Source: JAWWPG01 sp963820035 (GTDB lineage: Bacteria; Actinomycetota; Actinomycetes; Propionibacteriales; Nocardioidaceae). From it: a stretch of DNA of 64,000 nt. The translations under genes were made by a program, and so were the position numbers. The stretch covers positions 124,001-188,000 of the forward strand of contig CAWFYK010000007.1 of assembly GCA_963820035.1 (NCBI GenBank), given 5' to 3'. How positions within the stretch are numbered: position 1 is the first letter of the stretch; each line of letters begins with the position of its first letter. The notes beneath the pieces were generated by a model that was given only the letters and a program-made list of their open reading frames with translations, was not told where the DNA came from and made no database searches. Positions 50,593 through 59,772 of the stretch are shown here, in pieces.

Positions 50593-50598
50593 ACGACC

Positions 50599-50604
50599 AT
50601 CGTA
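50599..50604 (-). promoter_or_regulatory. -10 box (TACGAT) of the 69-residue gene, leaderless layout
   Basis: TACGAT, six bases, then GTG at 50592. Confidence 0.4.
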
Positions 50605-50649
50605 GTGATGTCGGGGCCACGACCGCAGCGGCGCTCACGCCGCCGGAGG

Positions 50650-51318
50650 TCAGGGACGCGCTACGTCGGATGGCACCGTGCGGACTCGGAACGGCACCGG
50701 CAGGAGCTGGTCCGGTAGCCCGTCCGCCAGCCAGCCGGCGACCTCGACGGCCACCTCGCCGTCGGCGTCCGCGCCGATTCCCGGCACGTCGAGCAGGATC
50801 GCCCCGACAACTCCGGGAGGGATCACCGCTCGGCGGTGGAGTCCCCCGAGGCCGACCGCGTCAGGTGTGATGAAACCGGTCTCGGGCGGAGCGGCCTCGA
50901 ACCACGCAGCGGTGGCGCCGTCCCGCTCGAGGTGGACGGAGATTGCGTGCGGGTCGAGCTCGAGCTCCACCGGGCGAAATCCGTCGCCGATGGCCACCAG
51001 CGTGACTGCGCCGTCGCCGCCGCGACCGGCGACGAACCGGGCGGTGGCGACAGGGCTCGCGATGGCCGCCGTACGCAGTCGTTCGACAACCGCGGGGATC
51101 TCCGTCGGATGCAGCAGGTCGACGTCGATGTCCCCTGTCGCCACCAGCCCCACATGGTCGTCGACCCCGGGGGTGGTCGACCAGGTCCCGATGGTCGCCG
51201 ATCCGTCGCGCGAGCTGCGCACGACCAGCCAGACGGAGCCGTCGTCGTAGACCGCCAGTTCCTCGTCCACAGATGTTGGCGATGGTGTCCGCCAGCGCAC
51301 CGATGACAGCCGCCGCAT
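50650..51318 (-). CDS. Hypothetical protein coupled to the metalloprotease gene
   Basis: This 222-residue protein is not recognised. It is acidic and beta-rich (ELAVYDDGSVWLVVRSSRDGSATIGTWSTTPGV, VTLVAIGDGFRPVELELDPHAISVHLERDG) with no signal peptide or membrane helix. Its ATG shares a base with the stop of the upstream metalloprotease (TGATG), so the two are made together in similar amounts. In toxin operons a gene in this position is often an immunity protein or chaperone; that is inference only. Confidence 0.6.
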   Translation of the reverse strand: MRRLSSVRWRTPSPTSVDEELAVYDDGSVWLVVRSSRDGSATIGTWSTTPGVDDHVGLVATGDIDVDLLHPTEIPAVVERLRTAAIASPVATARFVAGRGGDGAVTLVAIGDGFRPVELELDPHAISVHLERDGATAAWFEAAPPETGFITPDAVGLGGLHRRAVIPPGVVGAILLDVPGIGADADGEVAVEVAGWLADGLPDQLLPVPFRVRTVPSDVARP

Positions 51319-53372
51319 CACATCACCTCGGCCTTGAACGCCTTCTCCCACATGGAGGTGCACTCACTGTTGAACTGCTTCACGAGCGGGGCCAGCTGGT
51401 CCTCCCGGATCGCCAGGTTGCCGTGGCTGCCCATCAAACCCTGGTAGCTGTAGGTGACGTCCTGGTCCGGAGCCGGCATCCCTCGCCCTATCGGATCACG
51501 CCCGCCTGCGGTCGACAGCGCCTTGTCGACGTCCAGCCTGGTCTTCATCGCCGCCACCATCGCGGCCATCGCCGGGTTGTTCCCGAGCGCCGCGATGCCC
51601 GCCGGTGGGGTGCCCATGACCTTGCTGACCTCGGTCTGGATCGAGTTCTGGAGATCTGTCACTCCGCTCGTGATCACGGGTGGGATCACTGTGGTGAGCA
51701 GGTCGGCCGCAAGCTGCTTGGCAGCCTCGGCGGCGACGCTGTTCACCATGGCGTGCGCCTTCGCGTAGAGGGCATGCGTCCCCGCGACCTTGGGGGCGGC
51801 GAGGCCGGGGACCAGACCGAGGAGAGCCGCTCCAGCGCCAGCAGCCTTGAGGATCCCCTGCATCTTCGTGGTGAAGGCGGCAGCGCTGACTCCAGCCTCC
51901 AAAGCGGAGCCGGCAGCACCCCACGTCGCCGGGATGGCCATCAGCTGCCCGACCAAGCCCGACGGGGGCGCGATGAGCGGCAGCCCGAGGAAGTTGACGG
52001 GGCCGCCGGCATTGCCTACCGCCCCGGCCGCGGCATTGGTGGCATCCCCTGCTTGTGCTCCGCCGGCCTTGGTGGTGTCGCGGACGGATTTCTTGACGTT
52101 GATGGACACGTCACCCAGTCCCGCGACGTTGACGTTCGCGTTCTCGGCGTCCCCGAGACTCTGCCAGTACTTGTCCCGGATCATCGTGGAGAGCGCCGCG
52201 GCGGAGAAGCCTGCTTCGACGGTGGAGCTCGCCAGGTCGAGGTTGCTGAAGTTGGTGGTGGTCTGGAAGGCGACCGTCCTTGGCACATCCTTGGCCAGGC
52301 CGGGTTGGGCGGAGTCGGTGAGCTGCTTCTCCAGTTCACTGCGCACGGCGGGGTCCTTGACGCCCGTCCGTGCGGCACCTGCCAGCTGCTTCTTGACCGC
52401 CACCCGCTTCGCGCGCAAGGCATCGGTGACAGACGGCATCGCAGTGTCCAGCGCCGTGAGCAGCGGCGTCCGCAGGGACGCCAGGACCATCCGCTCGACG
52501 GTCTTCTTGTCCAGCGCAGCGTGCGCGCTCGGCGCTGTGGAGGGCGCGGCCTGGTGGAGCAGGGCGTTCATCTGCTCGTTGCTCTGGCTGTACTCGTCCG
52601 GGATGCCGATCAGGTGCCCGTACTCGTGCGCCGCAATGACCTTCTCGTCGCCGGGATAGTTTCCCTTGTTGATGTAGTAGTTGCCTGCGTCGATCTTCTG
52701 CCCGGGCGAGCCTGCCACCACGGAGCTCGGGTGGATGATGACGATGTTGTCGTAGTCGTCGTCCGCGCCGAACACGGCAACGGACTCGAAGGTCACCGGG
52801 AGCCGCTTCATCGTGTTCGCCGAGAGGACGTTGCGCTCCTCCCCCGTCAGCGTCACATGACCGTTCCACGGCTTGGTCTGCTCCTTGACCAGCTTCTCGG
52901 CCCAGCCGCGCCGGTCATCTGGGTCGTTGACGGGAATCTCCACCGGCTTGTCCTTGAGGGCTCCAGTGGCGTCGCGCACCTGGTGCAGGAACTTCACCCG
53001 GACCCGCACGGTGACACCGCTGTCGCCGTTGCGGGTCAGGACGTACGCCGGCTTGATCGAGTAGTCCTTGGCCTTGGCCTTCCCGCCAGCACCCGACTGG
53101 TCGTACAAGGTCTCCGACATCTTCTCGTCCTTGACCTCCACTCGCTGCACCGTGCCGCGGCCGGCCTGGCCGACATAGGACGCCACGGCCCGGTTGCCGG
53201 CGCTGCGCTGCAGGCCGAGGAGCCGCGACGACGGCGAGACCTCCTGGACACCGGCATCCGCAGGGTCGGCCCGGCGGGGTGCTGACTCCGCGGTGCTACG
53301 GCGGTCAGCGGCGCCGGCAGCCGCCGCTCGCCCGGGCTGGTGGCCGCGCTTGGACTCTGCGCGCTCCGCCAT
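51318..53372 (-). CDS. Orphan HExxH metalloprotease with injection-system-cargo-like N-terminus
   Basis: This protein of 684 residues starts with a disordered Ala/Arg/Ser-rich stretch and then RLLGLQRSAGNRAVASYV (about 50-67) and GTVQRVEV, the LQRxAGNxAV pattern found at the N-terminus of many proteins next to extracellular contractile injection system (eCIS) genes. The zinc-protease motif HEYGHLIGIPDEY is at residues 249-261. Its C-terminal part (about 430-600) is Ala/Gly-rich with several hydrophobic stretches (GLVGQLMAIPATWGAAGSALEAG, AAGAGAALLGLVPGLAAPKVAG) that could enter membranes. No signal peptide. No injection-system structural genes are in the window. The ATG at 53372 follows TAGCAT by six bases. 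Confidence 0.7.
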   Translation of the reverse strand: MAERAESKRGHQPGRAAAAGAADRRSTAESAPRRADPADAGVQEVSPSSRLLGLQRSAGNRAVASYVGQAGRGTVQRVEVKDEKMSETLYDQSGAGGKAKAKDYSIKPAYVLTRNGDSGVTVRVRVKFLHQVRDATGALKDKPVEIPVNDPDDRRGWAEKLVKEQTKPWNGHVTLTGEERNVLSANTMKRLPVTFESVAVFGADDDYDNIVIIHPSSVVAGSPGQKIDAGNYYINKGNYPGDEKVIAAHEYGHLIGIPDEYSQSNEQMNALLHQAAPSTAPSAHAALDKKTVERMVLASLRTPLLTALDTAMPSVTDALRAKRVAVKKQLAGAARTGVKDPAVRSELEKQLTDSAQPGLAKDVPRTVAFQTTTNFSNLDLASSTVEAGFSAAALSTMIRDKYWQSLGDAENANVNVAGLGDVSINVKKSVRDTTKAGGAQAGDATNAAAGAVGNAGGPVNFLGLPLIAPPSGLVGQLMAIPATWGAAGSALEAGVSAAAFTTKMQGILKAAGAGAALLGLVPGLAAPKVAGTHALYAKAHAMVNSVAAEAAKQLAADLLTTVIPPVITSGVTDLQNSIQTEVSKVMGTPPAGIAALGNNPAMAAMVAAMKTRLDVDKALSTAGGRDPIGRGMPAPDQDVTYSYQGLMGSHGNLAIREDQLAPLVKQFNSECTSMWEKAFKAEVM

Positions 53373-53378
53373 CCTGGC

Positions 53379-53384
53379 ATGCTA
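53379..53384 (-). promoter_or_regulatory. -10 box (TAGCAT) of the metalloprotease gene, leaderless layout
   Basis: TAGCAT, six bases (GCCAGG), then ATG at 53372. Confidence 0.45.
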
Positions 53385-53472
53385 CTGGCGGCCCGGGGTC
53401 GAGTCGACGCCTCGAGCCCACACGGCCCGATGGGCCCAGGGAGTCGGCACGATCGGGCAGGCTCGGGGCGGG

Positions 53473-54102
53473 TCAGGCGCGGCGCCACCGCACGAGGGCA
53501 GGTTCCGTGTCGATGTCGTCACCCGTACCGAGGTCGCCGCACTCGACGACCTCGACGTCATTGGCCGCGAGGTAGTCACGGGCTCCGCGGTCGCCGCGCG
53601 CCGACGCGACAACACCCGCCCAATGGCTCCGGCCGATCAGCACCGGATGCCCGATCGCGCCCTCGTACGACGCCCGCGCCAGCGCCGACGTCAACGTCAC
53701 GTCAGGGTTGGTCGTCTCCGCCTCCTCGCCGGCTGCCAACAGACGCGCGACGACGTCCGCGGTCACCCCCGGGGTGTCAACGAGCATCACCAGGACGGCC
53801 GCTGTGTCGGGTTCCCGGGCAGCGACGGCCGTCAGTCCGGCCCGCAGGGACGCACCCATTCCTTCCGCCCAGTCGTCGGCGACGACGATCGCGACTCCGG
53901 CCGGCACCGCGGGCCGCACCTGGTCGGCCGCGGCGCCGAGCACCACGTAGCGGGTCGGGCATCCGCCGTCTGCGAGGACGTGAAGAGACCGGACCAGCCA
54001 GGTGGTGCCGTCCGCGTCGGTGACGAGCGCCTTCGGCCGGCCCAGCCTGCTGCCAGAGCCGGCGGCGAGCAGCAGGCCGACGACGGTGGGCGAGCCGCTC
54101 AC
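53473..54102 (-). CDS. MocA-like nucleotidyltransferase
   Basis: This 209-residue MobA/MocA-like enzyme has the nucleotide-binding signature VGLLLAAGSGSRLGRPKAL (about 8-26), the ribose/metal aspartate in VMLVDTPGVTADVV near 106, and GHPVLIGRSHW near 155. MocA adds CMP to molybdopterin to give the cytosine dinucleotide cofactor used by CO- and xanthine-dehydrogenase-type enzymes. It could thus serve the CoxL enzyme of this window. The family also includes sugar and other nucleotidyltransferases. GTG at 54102 overlaps the dipeptidase stop (GTGA). Confidence 0.78.
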   Translation of the reverse strand: MSGSPTVVGLLLAAGSGSRLGRPKALVTDADGTTWLVRSLHVLADGGCPTRYVVLGAAADQVRPAVPAGVAIVVADDWAEGMGASLRAGLTAVAAREPDTAAVLVMLVDTPGVTADVVARLLAAGEEAETTNPDVTLTSALARASYEGAIGHPVLIGRSHWAGVVASARGDRGARDYLAANDVEVVECGDLGTGDDIDTEPALVRWRRA

Positions 54103-55193
54103 GCCGAGGCCGCCTCCTCCATCCCTCGCATCGCCCGCAGCACGTTGCCGTGGGTGAGCTTGCCGAGATCGGACTCCGACCACTTCCGACCACGCAGCAC
54201 ATCGAGGAGCACGGGGTAGCTCGCCACGTCAGGCATCAGCTCCGGGTAGAACATCACCCCGTCGTAGTCACTGCCGAGACCGACGTGGTCGAGACCGGCG
54301 ACCTCACGGACATGCTCGATGTGGTCGGCGACGTCGTCGGCGGTGCTGGACGGAGCGAGCGAGAGTCGTTCCTGGATCACCGGGTCGACGTCTTTGAACC
54401 TGCGTGGGTCGCCGCCGCGCTCCTCCGTGATCCGCAGGCACTCGGCGTACCAGTCGGCGACGGGCTGGGAGGTGAACATCGGCACGAACGTCACCATGCA
54501 CACGCCCCCGTTGTCAGGAAGCCGGCCCAGTACGTCGTCGGGGACGTTGCGGCTGATGTCGCAGAGCGCGCGTGCCGAGCTGTGGCTGAAGATCACCGGA
54601 GCGGAGGTCGTCGCGAGTGCGTCGCGCATGACGTCGGCCGAGACATGGCTGAGGTCGACGAACATCCCGATCCGGTTCATCTCACGGACAACCTCACGAC
54701 CGAAGTCGCTGAGCCCGCCCAGCACCGGCGCATCGGTGGCGGAGTCCGCCCAGTCGACGTTCTCGTTGTGAGTGAGGGTCAGGTAGCGGACACCCAGCTC
54801 ATGCATCATCCGCAAGGTGGCAAGGGAGTTGTCGATGGAGTGCCCGCCCTCCATCCCCATCAGACACGCCACCCTCCCCGCGGCGACAGCGAAGTCGATC
54901 TCGACGGCCCTCGTCGCCGCGGTGAGGTCGTTCGGGTAGCGCTGGATCATCGCCTTCACGAAGTCGATCTGCTCCAGCGTCGCCGTCACTGCGGACCCAC
55001 CCGTCAGGGAGCAGGGCACGAACACCGACCAGAACTGGGCCCGGACGCCGCCCCGCCTCAACCGGGGGATGTCGGTCTGCAGCTCCGGCACACCGGTCGC
55101 GAGGTCGGCCTTGTCGAGGTCGTAGCCGGTGAGGTCCCGCATCGCCCAGGCGAGGTCGTTGTGGCCGTCGAAGATGTAAGGAGTCGTATCCAC
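54099..55193 (-). CDS. Membrane-dipeptidase-family (M19) peptidase
   Basis: This 364-residue zinc peptidase of the renal dipeptidase family has metal ligands in FDGHNDLAWAM (H-x-D near the N-terminus), CLMGMEGGHSI (bridging glutamate near 122), FVDLSHVS near 187 and VIFSHSSARAL near 208. M19 enzymes cleave dipeptides, including D-amino-acid ones. No signal peptide, so the bacterial form is cytoplasmic. GTG at 55193 is used because GAGGAT lies six bases upstream; ATG at 55211 would add six residues. The longer frame to 55439 overlaps the S53 gene and is rejected. Confidence 0.88.
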   Translation of the reverse strand: MDTTPYIFDGHNDLAWAMRDLTGYDLDKADLATGVPELQTDIPRLRRGGVRAQFWSVFVPCSLTGGSAVTATLEQIDFVKAMIQRYPNDLTAATRAVEIDFAVAAGRVACLMGMEGGHSIDNSLATLRMMHELGVRYLTLTHNENVDWADSATDAPVLGGLSDFGREVVREMNRIGMFVDLSHVSADVMRDALATTSAPVIFSHSSARALCDISRNVPDDVLGRLPDNGGVCMVTFVPMFTSQPVADWYAECLRITEERGGDPRRFKDVDPVIQERLSLAPSSTADDVADHIEHVREVAGLDHVGLGSDYDGVMFYPELMPDVASYPVLLDVLRGRKWSESDLGKLTHGNVLRAMRGMEEAASA

Positions 55194-55372
55194 CGGTCCA
55201 TCCTCGCCCATCCCCGAGCCGGCTCGGTCCGGGGCCGGATCACTCGCTGCCACCGCTGTCGGTTCGAGTTGCGGGGCTTCGGGCGGGCTGACGGAGTCGG
55301 AGAGCACGCCTCCGCCCAGCCAGCAGTCCGACAAGCACTCGAGCTGACCCGTCCCCGAGCCGGCCAGCGTCG

Positions 55373-56971
55373 TCAGCCCGCGGCAGCCTGCATAACGGAG
55401 AGTAAGGCGGTCCCCTCGGGTACGCCGAGCCCGGTGCACGCGTCCCAGCCGGGGCCCGCGGAATAAGCCCCGTTGTCACCCTTGGTGATGTCGCGGAACC
55501 CGGGCGCGACGGACCCCGCAGGAGTGCCGGCGTAGAGCGTGGTTTGCAACAGCCCGAAAGGACCTCCGGCCCGCTGTGCCAGGCAGGCGACGAGGGCGGC
55601 CCACAGCGGCGCCACCGCGCTGGTGCCGCCGATGACGGTGTCGGTGCCGTCGACCCGGACCTGGTAGCCGGTGCGGGGATCGGCGACCGCGGAGACGTCG
55701 GGAACGCCCCGTCCACCACCTGCGCTCCCGCCCTTGGGCGCCGGCACACCGGCGTCGCGTTGCCAGGTCGGAAGCGGAAACACGTCGCTCACGCCACCTC
55801 CGGTGGCGCCGTTGCCGGTGCCGTTGTTCCAGACGGTCTCGCTGTGCACGGTGCCGGTCGCCGGGTCGGCCTCGAGCGTCGTCCCGCCACAGCCGAGCGC
55901 GTGCGGGCTGGCGGCCGGGAAGTCGACGTGCGCCTTGCCGTCGGTTGTCCGGTCGGCCGAACCGTCGTCGCCGGACGCCGCGGTGACCGTGACACCGAGC
56001 GCGGCAGCGTCGGCCATCGCCTGGTCCAGCGCCGTGCGCGCCTGCGCGGTCCAGCTGTCCTCGCTCTGTCCCCAGCTGATGCTCATGGCGGTGGGGGTAG
56101 GGCTGGCATGGGCCGCCTGGCTCACGGCGTCGAGAAACCCGGCGTCGGTGTTAGGCGCGAAATAGACGAGCTGATGCGCTCCCGGCGCAAGTGCTCCGGC
56201 GACTTCGATGTCGAGGGCGACCTCGCCGTCAGCGCCGTTGGGGTCACCGCCCGGCACGTTCGTGGCACCGTCGACACCGACGGCGGTGACCGTCGGGCTG
56301 GTGATGCCGAGTCCTGAGAAGTAGTGGTCGAGGTCGCTCGTGGTAAAGCCGCCGCCGAGCTCGATGATCGCGATTGTCTGCCCGCTGCCATCGGCGCCCG
56401 CCGGGAAGTCGTAGATCTTCCCCAGCTGCGGCGGTGTATAGCTGGTCACGACGGCCCCGGGAGCAGCGATCTGCGAGAGCATCCGCGCCTGCGGACGGTC
56501 GTCGAGCCCCAACACGGCCGTCACGCTCCCCTCGAGCGACGACGGGACGCTCAGCCCGCCGGTGCGGTGCCGGTGGTCGACCCGGCCGCCTTCGGGCGAG
56601 GTGCTGCTGGCGGCCGCCAGCGATGTCCCGAACACCCTGCCGAGACGCTCGACGGTCCCGGCCACTCGAACCAGTCGCGACGCCTGGTCGGTGCTCAGGA
56701 TCTCAAGCCCGAGCGCCGTCATGGCCCCTGTCACCGTCTCGATGTCGGATGCGTCGGCGCCGTACGACGACGCGAGCTCGTCGGGCGTGAGCCGAGGGCT
56801 CGTGGCTGGATCCGGGAGCTCCTCCCGGCGGCGCAGCACCAGCGTGATCTCGATGCGTGACGCAGGGTCGAGCGGCTCGGCGGCGGTCTGGGCGCCTTCC
56901 GCGGGAGCTCGCTCGCTGCCGGGAAGCGGGACCAGCTGGAGGTTGTCGAGATCAGGGTGCTGTTGGCTCAT
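55373..56971 (-). CDS. S53 (kumamolisin-like) peptidase without signal peptide
   Basis: This 532-residue sedolisin has an N-terminal prodomain (about 30-165, SRIEITLVLRRREELPDP through VRVAGTVERLGRVFGTSL), as in kumamolisin. The Glu-x-x-x-Asp pair is in DGEVALDIEVAGALAPGA, the aspartate in AASGDDGSADR and the nucleophile serine in VIGGTSAVAPLWAAL. No hydrophobic signal is seen at the N-terminus, also like kumamolisin. The ATG at 56971 directly follows AAGGGGG, leaving unusually short spacing. It is the second S53 enzyme within 10 kb and the two are not close in sequence. Confidence 0.9.
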   Translation of the reverse strand: MSQQHPDLDNLQLVPLPGSERAPAEGAQTAAEPLDPASRIEITLVLRRREELPDPATSPRLTPDELASSYGADASDIETVTGAMTALGLEILSTDQASRLVRVAGTVERLGRVFGTSLAAASSTSPEGGRVDHRHRTGGLSVPSSLEGSVTAVLGLDDRPQARMLSQIAAPGAVVTSYTPPQLGKIYDFPAGADGSGQTIAIIELGGGFTTSDLDHYFSGLGITSPTVTAVGVDGATNVPGGDPNGADGEVALDIEVAGALAPGAHQLVYFAPNTDAGFLDAVSQAAHASPTPTAMSISWGQSEDSWTAQARTALDQAMADAAALGVTVTAASGDDGSADRTTDGKAHVDFPAASPHALGCGGTTLEADPATGTVHSETVWNNGTGNGATGGGVSDVFPLPTWQRDAGVPAPKGGSAGGGRGVPDVSAVADPRTGYQVRVDGTDTVIGGTSAVAPLWAALVACLAQRAGGPFGLLQTTLYAGTPAGSVAPGFRDITKGDNGAYSAGPGWDACTGLGVPEGTALLSVMQAAAG

Positions 56972-57118
56972 CCCCCTTGTGTAACAGGCCGTGCCGACAT
57001 CGGCACCTCCGAGGAGCGGCACCTTGTGGTGCTGGGGCTACAACGCTGACGGAGGCTCGGACTTGGCAACACCGTGGATCGGCCGGTGCGGAGCACGGTG
57101 TGAGGAGAGCCCGCTCGC

Positions 57119-57250
57119 TCAGCGCTTGCGACGCTCGATGGCGCGCTGAACCCGCGACTCCGACTGGCCGAGGAGCTTCGACAGGAGCGGCACGCGGAAC
57201 TTGTAGGCCACCACAGCGACGACGATGATCACCAGCAGGATCCATAGCAT
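57119..57250 (-). CDS. Small single-span membrane protein (43 residues)
   Basis: The protein begins with one membrane helix (LWILLVIIVVAVVAYKF, about 2-18) and ends in a basic tail (SESRVQRAIERRKR). The ATG at 57250 lies six bases after TACGCT, which supports expression as a leaderless gene. It is below usual annotation size limits. The function is unknown; small basic-tailed membrane peptides often regulate transporters or stress enzymes. Confidence 0.6.
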   Translation of the reverse strand: MLWILLVIIVVAVVAYKFRVPLLSKLLGQSESRVQRAIERRKR

Positions 57251-57256
57251 GGCTCC

Positions 57257-57262
57257 AGCGTA
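57257..57262 (-). promoter_or_regulatory. -10 box (TACGCT) of the 43-residue gene, leaderless layout
   Basis: TACGCT, six bases, then ATG at 57250. Confidence 0.4.
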
Positions 57263-57355
57263 CGTCGTCCCGAACGCCTGGCCGCCCACCACACATTGCT
57301 TCGGCTCACCGCAGCGGCATCCGGTCCGCTGAAACCGGTGCACAGGTGACGCACA

Positions 57356-57425
57356 TCGGCCCCGACCAGAGCTTCCTGGTCGGGGCCGACGCGGTGATCA
57401 GGTTGTGCTGACAGACTTCTGTCAG
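57356..57425 (-). terminator. Two hairpins after groEL
   Basis: A 7-bp stem CTGACAG/CTGTCAG (57408-57425) starts next to the groEL stop. A perfect 14-bp stem TCGGCCCCGACCAG/CTGGTCGGGGCCGA (57356-57389) follows with a 6-base loop. No T-tract follows on the minus strand, so termination would rely on the stem or Rho. Confidence 0.75.
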
Positions 57426-57426
57426 A

Positions 57427-59064
<1,638 letters not shown>

Positions 59065-59182
59065 GTACGCGAGTCCTCCCGCGCTGGAATGTGGACGTGC
59101 GGCCGGTCGACGCCCGCGACGGACGGACCTGGTCGCGCCGCGGACCCTTCCCGCGGTCGCCAGGCCCTCATCGGGCCGGTCG

Positions 59183-59209
59183 CTGTCACTCTCGGGTCGA
59201 GAGTGCTAA
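59183..59209 (-). promoter_or_regulatory. CIRCE operator 1 (one degenerate half)
   Basis: CTGTCACTC, nine bases, GAGTGCTAA. The second half is perfect; the first half matches 6 of 9 consensus bases. It lies at the predicted groEL transcription start. Bound by the HrcA repressor. Confidence 0.7.
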
Positions 59210-59213
59210 CCCA

Positions 59214-59242
59214 TTATTAGCACTCGCCCATGCCGAGTGCAA
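59214..59242 (-). promoter_or_regulatory. groEL promoter
   Basis: On the minus strand, TTGCAC (59237-59242), a 17-base spacer and TAATAA (59214-59219) form a sigma-70-type promoter lying inside CIRCE operator 2. HrcA binding would block it directly. Confidence 0.75.
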
Positions 59243-59243
59243 A
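59217..59243 (-). promoter_or_regulatory. CIRCE operator 2
   Basis: TTAGCACTC, nine bases, GAGTGCAAA: eight of nine bases of the second half match the consensus and the first half is perfect. It covers the -35 to -10 region of groEL. Confidence 0.92.
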
Positions 59244-59417
59244 CCGCCCCCACCCCTACCGCTCGGTCCTTCCGGAGCCCGAGACGTGGTCACCTCGGCA
59301 TGGCCCAGAAGGACTACGCGTGCTGGCCCGCTTAGGTGGTTATTTCTCAAAGCGGTTGAGAGGCGGCTGCGCGCTGGTTAGTTTCAACGCACCTCGTGGG
59401 TGCGACGAGGTCTTGAG
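59244..59417. other. Non-coding stretch upstream of groEL, possible small RNA on plus strand
   Basis: This stretch holds no believable gene. On the plus strand it contains the hairpin CTCAAagcggTTGAG (about 59346-59360), an AT-rich segment (TTATTTCTC) and then the terminator at 59418-59442, which has its T-rich side on the plus strand. A short plus-strand transcript from about 59335 to 59452 is conceivable but unproven. Confidence 0.3.
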
Positions 59418-59442
59418 GTGGGGCGCGGTTTCCGCGCCCCAC
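59418..59442. terminator. Strong hairpin terminator
   Basis: GTGGGGCGCGG and CCGCGCCCCAC pair perfectly (11 bp) around TTT and are followed on the plus strand by TTCTTCATTCT. It lies 46 bases after the cysO stop on the minus strand, so it may end thrC-cysO. However, the T-rich tail suits plus-strand transcription. Confidence 0.8.
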
Positions 59443-59488
59443 TTCTTCATTCTCCGGTTCATTCTCCGGCGCAGACTCTTTCGCCGGC

Positions 59489-59764
59489 TCAGCCGCCGGC
59501 GACGGCGGGGATCACCGAGATCTCGCTTCCGTCGGCCACCTGGGTCGACAGCCCCTCGAGGAAGCGGACGTCCTCATTGCCGACGTAGACGTTGACGAAA
59601 CGTCGGAGCTCGCCCTGCTCGTCGATGATCCGGCCCTTGATGCCGGGGTAGCTCCCGTCGAGCGAGTCCAGCACGTCACTGAGCACGTCGCCGTCGGCCG
59701 AGACCTTGGCCTCGCCGCCGGTGTAGGTGCGCAGGATCGTCGGAACTCTGACGCTGACACTCAT
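59489..59764 (-). CDS. cysO: CysO/MoaD-like sulfur carrier protein
   Basis: This 91-residue ubiquitin-fold protein ends in the diglycine VIPAVAGG, which is made into a thiocarboxylate to carry sulfur. VRVPTILRTYTGGEAKVSADGDVL and RRFVNVYVGNEDVRFLEGLSTQVADGSEISVIPAVAGG follow M. tuberculosis CysO closely, more than MoaD of molybdopterin synthesis. CysO donates sulfur to O-phosphoserine via CysM. Here the neighbour is threonine synthase, not CysM, eight bases upstream. GAGGA lies seven bases before the ATG at 59764. Confidence 0.85.
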   Translation of the reverse strand: MSVSVRVPTILRTYTGGEAKVSADGDVLSDVLDSLDGSYPGIKGRIIDEQGELRRFVNVYVGNEDVRFLEGLSTQVADGSEISVIPAVAGG

Positions 59765-59772
59765 GGATGTCC

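Noticed and set aside
59489..59764. MoaD of molybdopterin synthase serving the cox enzyme
   Set aside because: The sequence follows CysO, especially the PAVAGG end, and no moaE is adjacent.
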